DNA from: Oculatella sp. LEGE 06141
GTDB lineage: Bacteria; Cyanobacteriota; Cyanobacteriia; Elainellales; Elainellaceae
Direction of reading: 5' to 3'
DNA length: 45,397 nucleotides
Assembly: GCF_015207605.1 (NCBI RefSeq)
Contig: NZ_JADEWO010000051.1
Location: 1-45,397 of the forward strand
The notes under the pieces were generated by a model. That model had not been told where the DNA came from and made no database searches. It saw only the letters and a program-made list of their open reading frames with translations. This document shows positions 8,774 to 17,465 of this stretch, in pieces. Position 1 is the stretch's first letter. Every line of letters starts with the position of its first letter. Position numbers and translations under genes: made by a program.

Positions 8774-9574
8774 TTAGGAATTAGGATTTTGTTTAAGTGC
8801 CCACTCCATCTGGCTAAGAATGCCTCGCAACATAGCCAGTTCTGTTTCAGAAAGATCGGCACGATTGAACAGTTGTCTAAACTTTTCCATGCGACTGGTC
8901 GCCGTATGGGGATACAAGTAGCCAATTTTTAGCAGCAATGCTTCTAACTGCTGATAATAGCCTTCCAGGGCATCCAGCGATACCAAATTCAGCGATCGCG
9001 CCGCAGACGGCAAAGTACCTGGATGCGATCGCGCCGCTGCTAAAGACGCTTCTCCACCCTGGCAATTCGTTGCCATTGTGTAAAGTTCGTAGCAGCAAAT
9101 GGCAACCGCTTGCGCCAAATTAAGAGATGAATAGTCAGGGTTAGACGGAATCCGCACAAAGCGCTGGGCGTAATTGAGTTCTGTGTTGCTCAACCCCCGG
9201 TCTTCGGGGCCAAAGATTAGCGCCGCCTCAGCGGTTTCGCCTGAAGCACTTCGGTTTAACAACCAGGGCAACCCGGTTTTAGGCAACTCCAGCGGTGCTT
9301 CAAGAGTTCGACTCCGTGCAGTAGTGGCGATCGCTCGTTGGCATCCTTGTAATGCATCTGGCAGCGTTGCTACCGTCAGAGCCGATTCCAACACATCTGC
9401 TGCATGGACGGCCATCTGTCGTGCTTCTGCCCCCACCGGATCGCACTGCGGATTGACGAGTACCAATCGGTGCAAGCCCATGTTTTTCATTACACGGGAA
9501 ACGGCTCCCACGTTCAGCGCCCCGGCAGGTTCAACCAAGACTATCCGTATCCCAGTCAGTGGATTGTCGCTCAT
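8774..9574 (-). CDS. trmJ: RNA 2'-O-methyltransferase, TrmJ/LasT (SpoU) family
   Basis: A 266-residue SPOUT methyltransferase. The N-terminal motif IRIVLVEPAGALNVGAVSR (9-27) is the family motif 1; LIFGPEDRGLSNTE (119-132) and RIPSNPDYSSLNLAQAV (141-157) form the SAM-binding trefoil knot. TrmJ enzymes 2'-O-methylate position 32 of tRNAs in the anticodon loop. The C-terminal helical extension (about 195-266) fits TrmJ rather than TrmH. ATG at 9574. It is divergent from the DUF2256 gene with about 100 bases between. The exact RNA target is inferred from family membership. Confidence 0.88.
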   Translation of the reverse strand: MSDNPLTGIRIVLVEPAGALNVGAVSRVMKNMGLHRLVLVNPQCDPVGAEARQMAVHAADVLESALTVATLPDALQGCQRAIATTARSRTLEAPLELPKTGLPWLLNRSASGETAEAALIFGPEDRGLSNTELNYAQRFVRIPSNPDYSSLNLAQAVAICCYELYTMATNCQGGEASLAAARSHPGTLPSAARSLNLVSLDALEGYYQQLEALLLKIGYLYPHTATSRMEKFRQLFNRADLSETELAMLRGILSQMEWALKQNPNS

Positions 9575-9674
9575 TGAATAACTGTAAGACTCTCCGCAAG
9601 ATGTTAGGTTTTATATAGAATTTTGCATGGTACACCTTACCCTTTTACACCCTAGCCCCGAACGTTTGTTACTA

Positions 9675-9824
9675 ATGGGACGCTATCGTTCTAAATCCGA
9701 TTTACCTACTAAGGTTTGTCCTGTTTGCCAACGTCCGTTTACCTGGCGCAAAAAATGGGAAGATTGCTGGGATGAGGTGAAGTATTGTTCTGAGCGCTGT
9801 CGGCGACGGCGATCGCAAGCATAA
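9675..9824 (+). CDS. DUF2256 small zinc-finger-like protein
   Basis: A 49-residue basic protein. CPVCQRPF and [10 protein letters not shown] supply four cysteines in two CxxC-type pairs that could hold a zinc ion, with a Trp-rich centre ([12 protein letters not shown]). This is the DUF2256 signature, found in many cyanobacteria; the function is unknown. I chose ATG 9675 because the family normally begins a few residues before SKSDLPTK. An in-frame ATG at 9627 would add 16 residues ([16 protein letters not shown]) with no better ribosome site. It is divergent from trmJ. Confidence 0.82.
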   Translation: MGRYRSKSDLPTKVCPVCQRPFTWRKKWEDCWDEVKYCSERCRRRRSQA

Positions 9825-9988
9825 CGCCAAGCGTTAAAGGAAATCGTTTAGTCATCCCCCAAATTACTGAACCCAACTACTGAGTGAAATTCGCTTCTGT
9901 TTCACTCATACCGCTCGTTTTTGTGAAAACGAACCCGTCATACGAAACCATTGCCCAGCCTCTTAGTTTATTCAGTGAGCAGATAGTT

Positions 9989-10942
9989 ATGCAGCAAATA
10001 GTGCAGCCAAAGCTAATCATTCATGGTGGAGCAGGCAGTTGCCTCAAAGGTAAAGGTGGAGCGGATGCCGTGCGGCAATCCTTGCATCGGGTCGTCCAGG
10101 AAATTTATGCGTTGCTATTGGCAGGTGAAAATGCTTCATCCGCAGTGGTGAAAGGGTGTCAACTCCTGGAAGACGATCCTCGATTTAACGCAGGGACAGG
10201 CTCTGTCTTACAGTCCGATGGACATATCCGCATGAGCGCAGCGTTGATGGATGGCACCAGACAGCGTTTTAGCGGCATCATCAACGTATCTCGCGTCAAA
10301 AATCCGATTCTGTTAGCGCAAACTCTGCAAGAGGGAGACGATCGCGTCCTGTCTGATTATGGAGCCGCTGAACTGTTGCGTGAACTTCAGCTTCCTCCTT
10401 ACGATCCAACCACTGAACTGCGGTTGCAAGAATGGATGTTAGAGCGGAAAGGAGACTTTAACAGAGCAATGGCCGGAGTGGTTGCTGAACGAGAACTAGT
10501 TACTGAATCCAACGCAGGACGGGGAACGGTCGGCGTTGTGGCGCTCGATAGCCAGGGGCAGTTGGCTGCGGCCACCTCAACCGGGGGAAAAGGGTTCGAA
10601 CGAATTGGTCGCGTCAGCGACTCGGCCATGCCCGCTGGCAATTATGCTTCGTCCGATGCTGCTATTAGCTGTACGGGCATTGGCGAAGATATTATCGACG
10701 AATGTTTGGCGGCTCGAATTGTAGTGCGGGTAACAGATGGGTTGCCTCTGGGACAAGCGTTCGAGCGATCGTTTTTAGAAGCACACCGCAATCAAAGAGA
10801 CTTCGGCGCAATTGGCATTGATGCTCATGGCACCATTGCTTGGGGCAAAACGAGCGAAGTGCTGCTAGCGGCTTATCATAACGGGCAGACGATCGCTGAT
10901 ACGCTGAACGCAGATCTGGGAATGCAGACCGCTGTAGGCTAG
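9989..10942 (+). CDS. Isoaspartyl peptidase / L-asparaginase (plant type, Ntn-hydrolase)
   Basis: A 318-residue N-terminal-nucleophile hydrolase. KLIIHGGAGS at the N-terminus and DPRFNAGTGSVL are family motifs; the proenzyme cuts itself before Thr180 in GRG-TVGVVALD, making that Thr the nucleophile. Downstream TSTGGKGFERIGRVSDSAMP and SCTGIGEDII match the small subunit. It releases isoaspartyl residues from dipeptides and hydrolyses asparagine, as in cyanophycin turnover. I start at ATG 9989; an in-frame GTG at 9884 would add a 35-residue extension unlike the family. No convincing ribosome site is visible for either. Confidence 0.93.
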   Translation: MQQIVQPKLIIHGGAGSCLKGKGGADAVRQSLHRVVQEIYALLLAGENASSAVVKGCQLLEDDPRFNAGTGSVLQSDGHIRMSAALMDGTRQRFSGIINVSRVKNPILLAQTLQEGDDRVLSDYGAAELLRELQLPPYDPTTELRLQEWMLERKGDFNRAMAGVVAERELVTESNAGRGTVGVVALDSQGQLAAATSTGGKGFERIGRVSDSAMPAGNYASSDAAISCTGIGEDIIDECLAARIVVRVTDGLPLGQAFERSFLEAHRNQRDFGAIGIDAHGTIAWGKTSEVLLAAYHNGQTIADTLNADLGMQTAVG

Positions 10943-10991
10943 CTTTAACCTGGCGAGCATTAAGGGCAATTGGTGGGGCTTAACTGAGGAT

Positions 10992-11133
10992 GGTTTAGAG
11001 GATGGTTCAAAAGTAGCAACTAGGCTGCATTTGCTTCCTGATTCCGGTGTACCCAGCGGCTCTTACCCGTGTGAACCAAAAATAGGGACGCTTCGAGTCA
11101 CACCCAGCACTTTCAAAACATCCTCTTAAGCCA
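10992..11133. mobile_element. MITE-like segment with imperfect terminal inverted repeats
   Basis: The left end GGTTTAGAGGATGGTTCAAA (from 10992) and the reverse complement of the right end, GGCTTAAGAGGATGTTTTGA (ending about 11133), align over roughly 25 bases with GAGGATG identical in both. The interior of about 90 bases has no open frame. That layout suits a small non-autonomous element or a remnant, but I see no target duplication and no second copy in this window. Confidence 0.33.
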
Positions 11134-11424
11134 ACCAGTTCCAGGGTGAGCCAAACAAATCAAGATAAGCTTTGTAAAGATGGCAGGCGCTCCTGCCGCA
11201 GCTTGCTACACTTCAACCACTATTGCAGCGTAAATCATTATAATTCGGCAGTTTTGGGCTAAAGCTGTAGTCAGTTTCGGCGTCTAGCTCCTGGCTGGCT
11301 ATGAAACGGTTTAAAGCTCAAAAAATACGAAAAATCGCTGCTACTCCCTTAATTTGGGCTGAGTTTGTCCTTGCCAGCGCTATGGCACTTGTCAGTCATT
11401 CATGAGATTTTTGTGAAGTCCACC

Positions 11425-11453
11425 TTGATCATCAAAAATCTCCGGCTTACAAT
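11425..11453 (+). promoter_or_regulatory. Sigma70-type promoter of the porin gene
   Basis: TTGATC (11425-11430), a 17-base spacer and TACAAT (11448-11453) match the -35 and -10 consensus well. Transcription would begin near 11460, giving a leader of about 47 bases with GAGGA at 11495-11499, seven bases before the ATG. Confidence 0.65.
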
Positions 11454-11506
11454 GCTAATCTATAGTCTGAAGAGTCCTTTTTAGAATTAGGTGTGAGGAC
11501 ACGATA

Positions 11507-13213
11507 ATGTTATCCAAAGTTCTTTGGAACTCTCTGCTGGTTACTCCAGCCGTCTTAGGTGCTGCTCTGCTGTCAGCTAATCCTGCGCTCGCTTCGGATG
11601 CTCAAGGCGTTTCTGAGTCCGCAGACGCTCTACTGACCGAGTTAACCGCAACGTCTGAATTAGATACGCTCGAGTCTGTATTGCAAGCAGACACTACCTC
11701 TATCAACGAAGTAGTTCCCGCTGCTGCTGTTTCTAACGTCGCACCTGAATCTCCAGTTCAGTTGGCTCAAGTTTCAACCGAGCAAGCGGCTCCGGCTGCT
11801 TCCACTAGCGTTGACTCTCTGGATCAAATCAACCAGTATGCCAGCGAGGGCAACCAGAACGTTCAGGGTCAAGTTACCTCTATTTCTCAGCTTTCCGACG
11901 TTCAGCCTACCGACTGGGCATTCCAGGCTCTCCAGTCTCTAGTTGAGCGCTACGGCGTTATCGCTGGTTACCCGGATGGTACCTATCGCGGTAACCGAGC
12001 CATGACCCGTTATGAGTTTGCAGCCGGTTTGAACGCTGCTCTCGATCGCGTCAACGAATTGATTGCGGCTGGTTTGGCTGATGCTGTTACCCGCGAAGAT
12101 TTGGCAACCCTTCAGCGTCTACAAGAAGAGTTCGCTGCTGAGTTGGCTACTCTGCGGGGTCGCGTCGATGCGCTTGAAGCTCGCACCGCTGAACTGGAAG
12201 CAAACCAGTTCTCCACCACGACTCAGTTACGTGGTGAGACCATCTTCAGCGTCTCTGGCGTGATCGAGGAAGACGATTCCTTTGATAGCCAGGTCACCTT
12301 TGGGTATCGTGCTCGTTTGAACCTGGACACCAGCTTCACAGGCGACGACTTGTTGACCACTCGTCTGCAAGCACGCAACATTCAGGACTTTGATAGCGAC
12401 CCCGTTGGCTTCTCCTACTCTGGCGATAGCGATGGCGATTTCGAGATCGACAACCTGATCTACTCGTTCCCAGTGGGCAACCGAGTTCAGGTCACGATCG
12501 GTGCGAACAGCATGGATATTGATGAATTTGTTGCTAGCACCATCAGCCCTCTAGATAGCTCTGGTAGTGGTTCTGTTTCCAACTTTGGTTTCCCACAGCA
12601 GTATGCGATCGCTGCTACTGGTAATGCTGGTGCTGGTGCCATCATCCAGTTGACCGACAACCTGAGCCTTGACTTTGGTTACACCGCTGGCGAGGCGGCT
12701 AGCCCTGATGCTGGTAGCGGTTTGTTTGATGGCGACTACAGCGCCATCGGCCAGCTAACCTTCTTGTCGGATGCCATTGATGCTGCTCTAACCTTTATCC
12801 ACTCCTACAGCGGTGAAGACTTCAGCGTTGATGGTAGACCCGGTGTGGCAAACACCTACGGTGGTCAGGTGAACTTCAAGCTGTTCCCTGCTCTCCAGTT
12901 GGGTGGTGGTGTTGCGTTCTCCAACATTCAAGGTATTGGAGCTTCTCCAGACTTTGAAGCTTGGAGCTGGCAGGTTACGGCTGCTCTTCCCGACTTTGGC
13001 GGCGAAGGCAACTTGCTGGGTATCCTGGCTGGTGTACCTCCTTACTCTCGTGACTTGATTGACGAAACCTCCTTCCTGGTTGAAGGTTTCTACAAGTACC
13101 AGTTAACGGATAACATCTCTGTCACACCAAGCATTATCTGGATCAACGATCCATTCACCAGCGACATTGATGACACCTTCATCGGTACTCTTCGTACTAC
13201 CTTCAGCTTCTAA
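11507..13213 (+). CDS. SLH-domain outer-membrane porin (iron uptake porin, OprB family)
   Basis: A 568-residue cyanobacterial major porin. A signal peptide ends near ANPALA-SD (about residue 30). An SLH domain follows (SDVQPTDWAFQALQSL, GVIAGYPDGTYRG, MTRYEFAAGLNAAL, about 130-185), which binds peptidoglycan or its attached polymer. Next are a coiled coil (about 200-240: LQRLQEEFAAELATLRG) and an OprB-type beta-barrel to the C-terminus, which ends in Phe (TTFSF), as the BAM machinery requires. It should pass small solutes and inorganic ions, including iron, across the outer membrane. Codon use looks more uniform than in neighbours, as expected for high expression. It has its own promoter and a strong terminator, so it is monocistronic. 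Confidence 0.95.
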   Translation: MLSKVLWNSLLVTPAVLGAALLSANPALASDAQGVSESADALLTELTATSELDTLESVLQADTTSINEVVPAAAVSNVAPESPVQLAQVSTEQAAPAASTSVDSLDQINQYASEGNQNVQGQVTSISQLSDVQPTDWAFQALQSLVERYGVIAGYPDGTYRGNRAMTRYEFAAGLNAALDRVNELIAAGLADAVTREDLATLQRLQEEFAAELATLRGRVDALEARTAELEANQFSTTTQLRGETIFSVSGVIEEDDSFDSQVTFGYRARLNLDTSFTGDDLLTTRLQARNIQDFDSDPVGFSYSGDSDGDFEIDNLIYSFPVGNRVQVTIGANSMDIDEFVASTISPLDSSGSGSVSNFGFPQQYAIAATGNAGAGAIIQLTDNLSLDFGYTAGEAASPDAGSGLFDGDYSAIGQLTFLSDAIDAALTFIHSYSGEDFSVDGRPGVANTYGGQVNFKLFPALQLGGGVAFSNIQGIGASPDFEAWSWQVTAALPDFGGEGNLLGILAGVPPYSRDLIDETSFLVEGFYKYQLTDNISVTPSIIWINDPFTSDIDDTFIGTLRTTFSF

Positions 13214-13272
13214 GAAGTTGACTGTGGCAGAACGATGAAGCCGTTTAAGGTCTAAGGTTTCATAGCATTGAT

Positions 13273-13308
13273 AACGCCCAGGGTCTAACCAGATCCTGGG
13301 CGTTTTTT
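13273..13308 (+). terminator. Intrinsic terminator of the porin gene
   Basis: AACGCCCAGG (13273-13282) pairs perfectly with CCTGGGCGTT (13295-13304) around a 12-base loop, and the second arm runs into six T. It lies 60 bases after the porin stop codon. Confidence 0.9.
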
Positions 13309-13541
13309 GACGCTACATCTTGAAACAGAACCCATAGCTTTGCGAAAACGGACTTGGGGAAGGTGATTGGGGCGGCAATTGCTAAAATCTAGTCATCGAT
13401 ACGGAGAATCTGCCAAACCCCAGTGGAGAACCGGGGTATACTAGAGAGAGTCCTATAAACCTCAGGCTCTCAAGTGGCTGAGTTTAGCCAAGGCCATAAT
13501 GTTTATTGGGATCAGCCCATTGTCCTTGATCTATCTTGCTT
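13309..13541. other. Leader and promoter region of the Rrf2 gene
   Basis: TATACT at 13437-13442 is a good -10 candidate without a clear -35. Just downstream, GAGAGTCCT (13447-13455) and AGGCTCTC form an imperfect inverted repeat around a TATAAA-containing loop. That would suit an autoregulatory operator for an Rrf2 protein, which is inference. Confidence 0.35.
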
Positions 13542-13979
13542 GTGGAACTCTCCTGCAAAAGCGAATATGCGCTGCTAGCGCTGCTAGAATTGACGGCTCA
13601 TTACAACGGTGGAGAGCCGCTTCAGATTCGGCAGATTGCCGCTGAACAGAATATTCCAGATCGATATCTTGAGCAACTGCTTGCTACGTTACGACGATCT
13701 GGGTTGGTACGAAGTCAACGAGGTGCGAAAGGAGGCTATCTTCTGGCGCGAGAGCCTTGGAAGATTACCCTTTTAGACGTGGTGAGCTGTATTGAAGGGC
13801 TGGATTCTCAGCCACCTGAACCCAATAAAGATCCAAAATCCGTTGAAGGTATGATTGTTTGGGAAGTTTGGCAGGAAGCAGGTCAGGCTGCGGATGCCGT
13901 TCTTCAAAAATATACGCTTCAGGATTTAGCCGAGAAACGAGATTCCAGGCAACAACTCGACCTGATGTATTACATCTAG
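13542..13979 (+). CDS. Rrf2-family transcriptional regulator (CymR-like context)
   Basis: A 145-residue winged-helix regulator. ELSCKSEYALLALLEL at the N-terminus, IRQIAAEQNIPDRYLEQLLA as the recognition helices, and GAKGGYLLAREPWKITLLDV as the wing are typical of Rrf2. Only one cysteine is in the region where IscR carries three cluster ligands, so an iron-sulfur cluster of the IscR type is unlikely. I use GTG 13542, giving the usual MELSCKSEY start; TTG 13536 would add two residues. It lies 90 bases before cysK. In Bacillus, the Rrf2 protein CymR represses sulfur genes together with CysK, so a role in cysteine supply is a reasonable inference here. Confidence 0.9.
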   Translation: MELSCKSEYALLALLELTAHYNGGEPLQIRQIAAEQNIPDRYLEQLLATLRRSGLVRSQRGAKGGYLLAREPWKITLLDVVSCIEGLDSQPPEPNKDPKSVEGMIVWEVWQEAGQAADAVLQKYTLQDLAEKRDSRQQLDLMYYI

Positions 13980-14069
13980 ATCGAGTGTTGGAATGAATAA
14001 CGAATTTTGATTGCTGCGTCTGATGCGGCAATGCAAGCCTTGTGATTCAAAATTAAACCGCTTAAAGCT

Positions 14070-15029
14070 ATGCGTATTGCTCAAGACATTACTAAATTGA
14101 TTGGTCATACTCCGCTGGTTCAACTGAATCGAATTCCGCAAGCTGAAGGGTGTGTTGCCCAGGTGGTGATCAAACTGGAAGGGATGAACCCTTCGGCCTC
14201 CGTGAAAGACCGAATTGGCATCAGCATGATTGAGGCGGCAGAGCGGGAAGGATTGATTTCGCCAGGGAAAACGGTGCTAGTAGAGCCAACGTCGGGCAAT
14301 ACTGGTATTGCTCTGGCAATGGCGGCAGCGGCGAAAGGATATCGTCTTGTTTTAACAATGCCTGAAACGATGAGTTCCGAGCGTCGCGCTATGTTGCGAG
14401 CCTATGGGGCTGAACTAGAGTTAACGCCGGGGATCGAAGGGATGGGGGGATGCATTCAGCGGGCGCAGGAAATTGTGGACAGCACACCGGATGCTTATAT
14501 TCTGCAACAGTTTCGCAATCCCGCTAATCCTCAAATTCATCGAGAGACTACCGCGCTTGAAATTTGGGACGATACAGATGGGCAGATCGATTTTCTGGTC
14601 GCTGGTGTTGGAACCGGAGGCACGATTACAGGGGTTGCCGAAATTTTGAAACAGCGTAAGCCTGGGTTCAAGGCGATCGCCGTTGAGCCTTCGAGTAGTC
14701 CTGTTCTGGCAGGTGGCAGGCCGGGGCCGCATAAAATTCAGGGGATTGGTGCCGGGTTTGTGCCGCAAGTGTTGCGCGTTGATTTGATTGACGAAGTGAT
14801 TGCAGTGCCTGACGAAGAGGCAATTCGTTACGGTCGTCGGCTGGCGCGTGAAGAAGGATTACTGTCGGGTATCTCTAGTGGTGCGGCATTAGCAGCAGCG
14901 ATTCAGGTGGCACAGCGGCCAGAAAACGATGGCAAGCTGATTGTGGTTGTGCAGCCTAGTTTTGGTGAACGCTATCTCAGTACTCCACTGTTCCAAGATC
15001 CAGAGTTGGTTGCTGTAATGGGAGGCTAA
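14070..15029 (+). CDS. cysK: Cysteine synthase A (O-acetylserine sulfhydrylase)
   Basis: A 319-residue PLP enzyme that makes cysteine from O-acetylserine and sulfide. The PLP lysine is Lys46 in [11 protein letters not shown]; the substrate loop [10 protein letters not shown] and the phosphate-binding GTGGTITGV are intact, and [10 protein letters not shown] and GISSGAA follow in order. Length fits CysK (about 310-325). The start is ATG 14070, with [20 protein letters not shown] typical of the family. It sits downstream of an Rrf2 regulator and 54 bases before a J-domain gene, all on the plus strand. Confident. Confidence 0.96.
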   Translation: MRIAQDITKLIGHTPLVQLNRIPQAEGCVAQVVIKLEGMNPSASVKDRIGISMIEAAEREGLISPGKTVLVEPTSGNTGIALAMAAAAKGYRLVLTMPETMSSERRAMLRAYGAELELTPGIEGMGGCIQRAQEIVDSTPDAYILQQFRNPANPQIHRETTALEIWDDTDGQIDFLVAGVGTGGTITGVAEILKQRKPGFKAIAVEPSSSPVLAGGRPGPHKIQGIGAGFVPQVLRVDLIDEVIAVPDEEAIRYGRRLAREEGLLSGISSGAALAAAIQVAQRPENDGKLIVVVQPSFGERYLSTPLFQDPELVAVMGG

Positions 15030-15083
15030 CGCAGTTGATTTGCGATCGCAGCAACTGTTACGACCACTGCTTACAATGTGCTT

Positions 15084-15812
15084 ATGGCACATTCTTCCAA
15101 CCATTATGAGACGCTGGACATCAGCCCAACGGCAAGCCAATCAGACATTAAGCGTGCTTACCGTCGTCTAGCCAAGCAGTTTCATCCGGACACGAACCAG
15201 GCAGCGACGAGCCATGAGCAAATCACGCAGATTAACGCCGCTTACGAGGTTTTAGGAGATCCGCAGCAACGAAAATCGTACGATCGCCAGCTCAACTACC
15301 AGACTCAACTAGAAGCAGTTGGGGTTGAGGTGAGTTCGTCGGCCAGCGATCGCCAACGGCGAGCCGCTGCCGCGCAAAGCCAGTATCGCCGCCGTCACCG
15401 TTCCGGAAGGGACAGTGATGAGCAGTTGCAGCAGTGGCTTCAGCGAGTCTATCAGCCCGTTAACCGGATGCTGTCCCAGATATTGAATCCGCTGCAAGAT
15501 CAGCTAGATGACCTGGCCGCAGACCCGTTTGATGATGAATTGCTTGAAGACTTTCAGTCCTATCTGGATGATTGCCGAATTGATTTACAAAAAGCGCAGG
15601 GGCTGTTCCGCTCTATGCCTAACCCCTCCACGGTGGCTGGTGTTGCGGCTCACCTCTACTATTGTTTGAATCAGGTCGGAGATGGCATTGACGAGCTAGA
15701 ACGGTTTACGTCAAGCTACGACGAGCACTATTTGCATACTGGGCAAGAGCTTTTCCGTATTGCAAACGGGTTGCGGCGAGAAGCCCAAGGAGCCATTCGA
15801 GACTTTCGCTAG
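15084..15812 (+). CDS. J-domain (DnaJ-like) protein
   Basis: A 242-residue protein with an N-terminal J domain (about 7-70) containing HPD at 34-36, which stimulates the ATPase of an Hsp70/DnaK. It lacks the Gly/Phe-rich linker and the zinc-finger and substrate domains of full DnaJ, so it is a type III J protein. The remainder is charged and helical: an Arg/Gln-rich linker, then an acidic helical region (about 120-242) of unknown role. I use ATG 15084, since GTG 15078 adds only two residues. It follows cysK by 54 bases. The client or membrane target is unknown. Confidence 0.9.
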   Translation: MAHSSNHYETLDISPTASQSDIKRAYRRLAKQFHPDTNQAATSHEQITQINAAYEVLGDPQQRKSYDRQLNYQTQLEAVGVEVSSSASDRQRRAAAAQSQYRRRHRSGRDSDEQLQQWLQRVYQPVNRMLSQILNPLQDQLDDLAADPFDDELLEDFQSYLDDCRIDLQKAQGLFRSMPNPSTVAGVAAHLYYCLNQVGDGIDELERFTSSYDEHYLHTGQELFRIANGLRREAQGAIRDFR

Positions 15813-15872
15813 CAGCGGATGCGTTCTTTAAAGGACAGCTACAGTTTGGAAATGGTATCAGAGGGTAGAAAC

Positions 15873-15896
15873 CGAAAGCCTCACTTTCGCTTTTTT
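15873..15896 (+). terminator. Intrinsic terminator after the J-domain gene
   Basis: CGAAAG (15873-15878) and CTTTCG (15884-15889) form a 6-bp stem with a 5-base loop, followed by a C and six T. It separates the Rrf2-cysK-dnaJ group from der. Confidence 0.65.
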
Positions 15897-15967
15897 AAGC
15901 CACAATTTATAAAGTGCTAGTGTATTGAATTCTAGCGCCTGTTTTTTTGTTTCTCGGCTTTCTGCTT

Positions 15968-17338
15968 ATGCCTCTGCCTATTGTTGCTATTATTGGTCGC
16001 CCAAATGTGGGCAAATCTACGCTTGTCAACCGTTTGGCAGGGGTGACAGATGCGATCGTTCACGATGAACCGGGCGTAACCCGCGATCGCACCTATAAAG
16101 AAGCCTTTTGGCGCGATCGCGAATTTTTGGTGGTTGATACGGGCGGCCTGGTCTTTGACGACGATACCGAGTTTTTGCCCTTCATTCGCGAACAGGCAAT
16201 GGCGGCGCTGGCTGAAGCAAGTGCTGCCATTCTGGTGGTTGATGGGCAGGCGGGGCTTACGGCCTCGGATGAATCGATCGCCACCTGGTTACGGCAGCAA
16301 TCGGTGCCGATCGTACTGGCGGTTAACAAATGTGAATCGGTTGATCAAGGGCTTGTCCAGGCGGCTGAGTTCTGGAATCTTGGCCTGGGCGAACCCTTTC
16401 CTGTGTCGGGTATTCATGGCAATGGTACAGGAGAATTACTCGATCAGTTAGTCATCCATCTGCCGCCTGCGTCCGAGATTGAAGCAACAGATGAGATCAA
16501 GGTTGCGATCGTAGGGCGGCCAAACGTGGGCAAATCAAGTCTGCTCAATGCCTTTGTGGGGGAAAACCGTTCGATTGTCAGCCCCATTTCTGGAACCACC
16601 CGTGATGCGATTGACATGGTCGTTACACGACGGGAACAGCGTTATCGGTTAATTGACACGGCTGGCATCCGCAAAAAGAAGCAGGTTGAATACGGCCCTG
16701 AGTTTTTTGGTATCAACCGGGCGTTCAAAGCGATTCGTCGTGCGGATGTTGTGTTGCTGGTCATTGATGCCCTGGATGGGGTAACCGAGCAAGATCAGAA
16801 ATTAGCCGGACGGATTGCTGAAGACGGTCGTGCCTGTGTTCTTGTGGTGAACAAGTGGGATGTGATCGAAAAAGATTCGCACACCATTTACGAATACGAC
16901 AGAACGATTAAAGACCGTCTGCACTTCACCGATTGGGCAGAGGCCATTTACGTCAGCGCCATGACCGGGCAACGGGTTGAAAAAATTCTTGACCTGGTTG
17001 ATATCGCGGCAGAACAGCACAAACGCCGAGTCAGTACCTCTGTGATTAACGAAGTACTGGAAGAAGCGCTGAGCTGGCATACCCCACCCACCACCCGGCA
17101 GGGGCGGCAGGGCAAGATTTACTATGGCACTCAGGTTACCAGTTATCCACCGACGATCGCACTGTTTGTGAACGATCCCAAGCTATTTAACGAAAACTAT
17201 CGACGATATATCGAGCGGCAGTTTCGCCAGCAACTAGGCTTTGCCGGGACTCCGATTCGGTTATTATGGCGAGGCAAGAAACTGCGCGAGATGGAACAGG
17301 GCACCCCTAACCGCGCTACTCGCGTTAAAACCGTCTGA
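15968..17338 (+). CDS. der: Ribosome assembly GTPase Der (EngA)
   Basis: A 456-residue protein with two tandem GTPase domains, diagnostic of Der. The first P-loop is [10 protein letters not shown] near residue 10 with DTGG and NKCE following; the second has [18 protein letters not shown] and NKWD. The C-terminal KH-like domain (about 350-456) completes the family layout. It acts in maturation of the 50S ribosomal subunit. I start at ATG 15968 ([17 protein letters not shown]); the upstream in-frame TTG at 15947 is not needed. It leads a plus-strand run with ecfT and a chorismate-using enzyme. Confidence 0.97.
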   Translation: MPLPIVAIIGRPNVGKSTLVNRLAGVTDAIVHDEPGVTRDRTYKEAFWRDREFLVVDTGGLVFDDDTEFLPFIREQAMAALAEASAAILVVDGQAGLTASDESIATWLRQQSVPIVLAVNKCESVDQGLVQAAEFWNLGLGEPFPVSGIHGNGTGELLDQLVIHLPPASEIEATDEIKVAIVGRPNVGKSSLLNAFVGENRSIVSPISGTTRDAIDMVVTRREQRYRLIDTAGIRKKKQVEYGPEFFGINRAFKAIRRADVVLLVIDALDGVTEQDQKLAGRIAEDGRACVLVVNKWDVIEKDSHTIYEYDRTIKDRLHFTDWAEAIYVSAMTGQRVEKILDLVDIAAEQHKRRVSTSVINEVLEEALSWHTPPTTRQGRQGKIYYGTQVTSYPPTIALFVNDPKLFNENYRRYIERQFRQQLGFAGTPIRLLWRGKKLREMEQGTPNRATRVKTV

Positions 17339-17465
17339 AGTTCGTCAACTGTCTTGCAGTTGAGGGCGAAAATCAACAGTTAATCGATAAGGGTCAGTCG
17401 TTCAGCGTGCCAAAGCACATGACGTTGCGCCTTCAACCGACTTTCCTCTACGCATAGCTTTAGGA

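Larger units (their letters stand above)
10943..11506. other. Long intergenic region upstream of the porin
   Basis: No coding frame. The first part holds a roughly 140-base segment bounded by imperfect inverted repeats (10992-11133). The middle has an AT-rich block, AAATCATTATAATT (11232-11245), resembling half of a Fur box. The end carries a clear promoter (11425-11453) and ribosome site for the porin. Confidence 0.5.

Noticed and set aside
17345-17363. 7-bp hairpin TCAACTG/CAGTTGA after der
   Set aside because: It has no T tract, so I do not call it a terminator.
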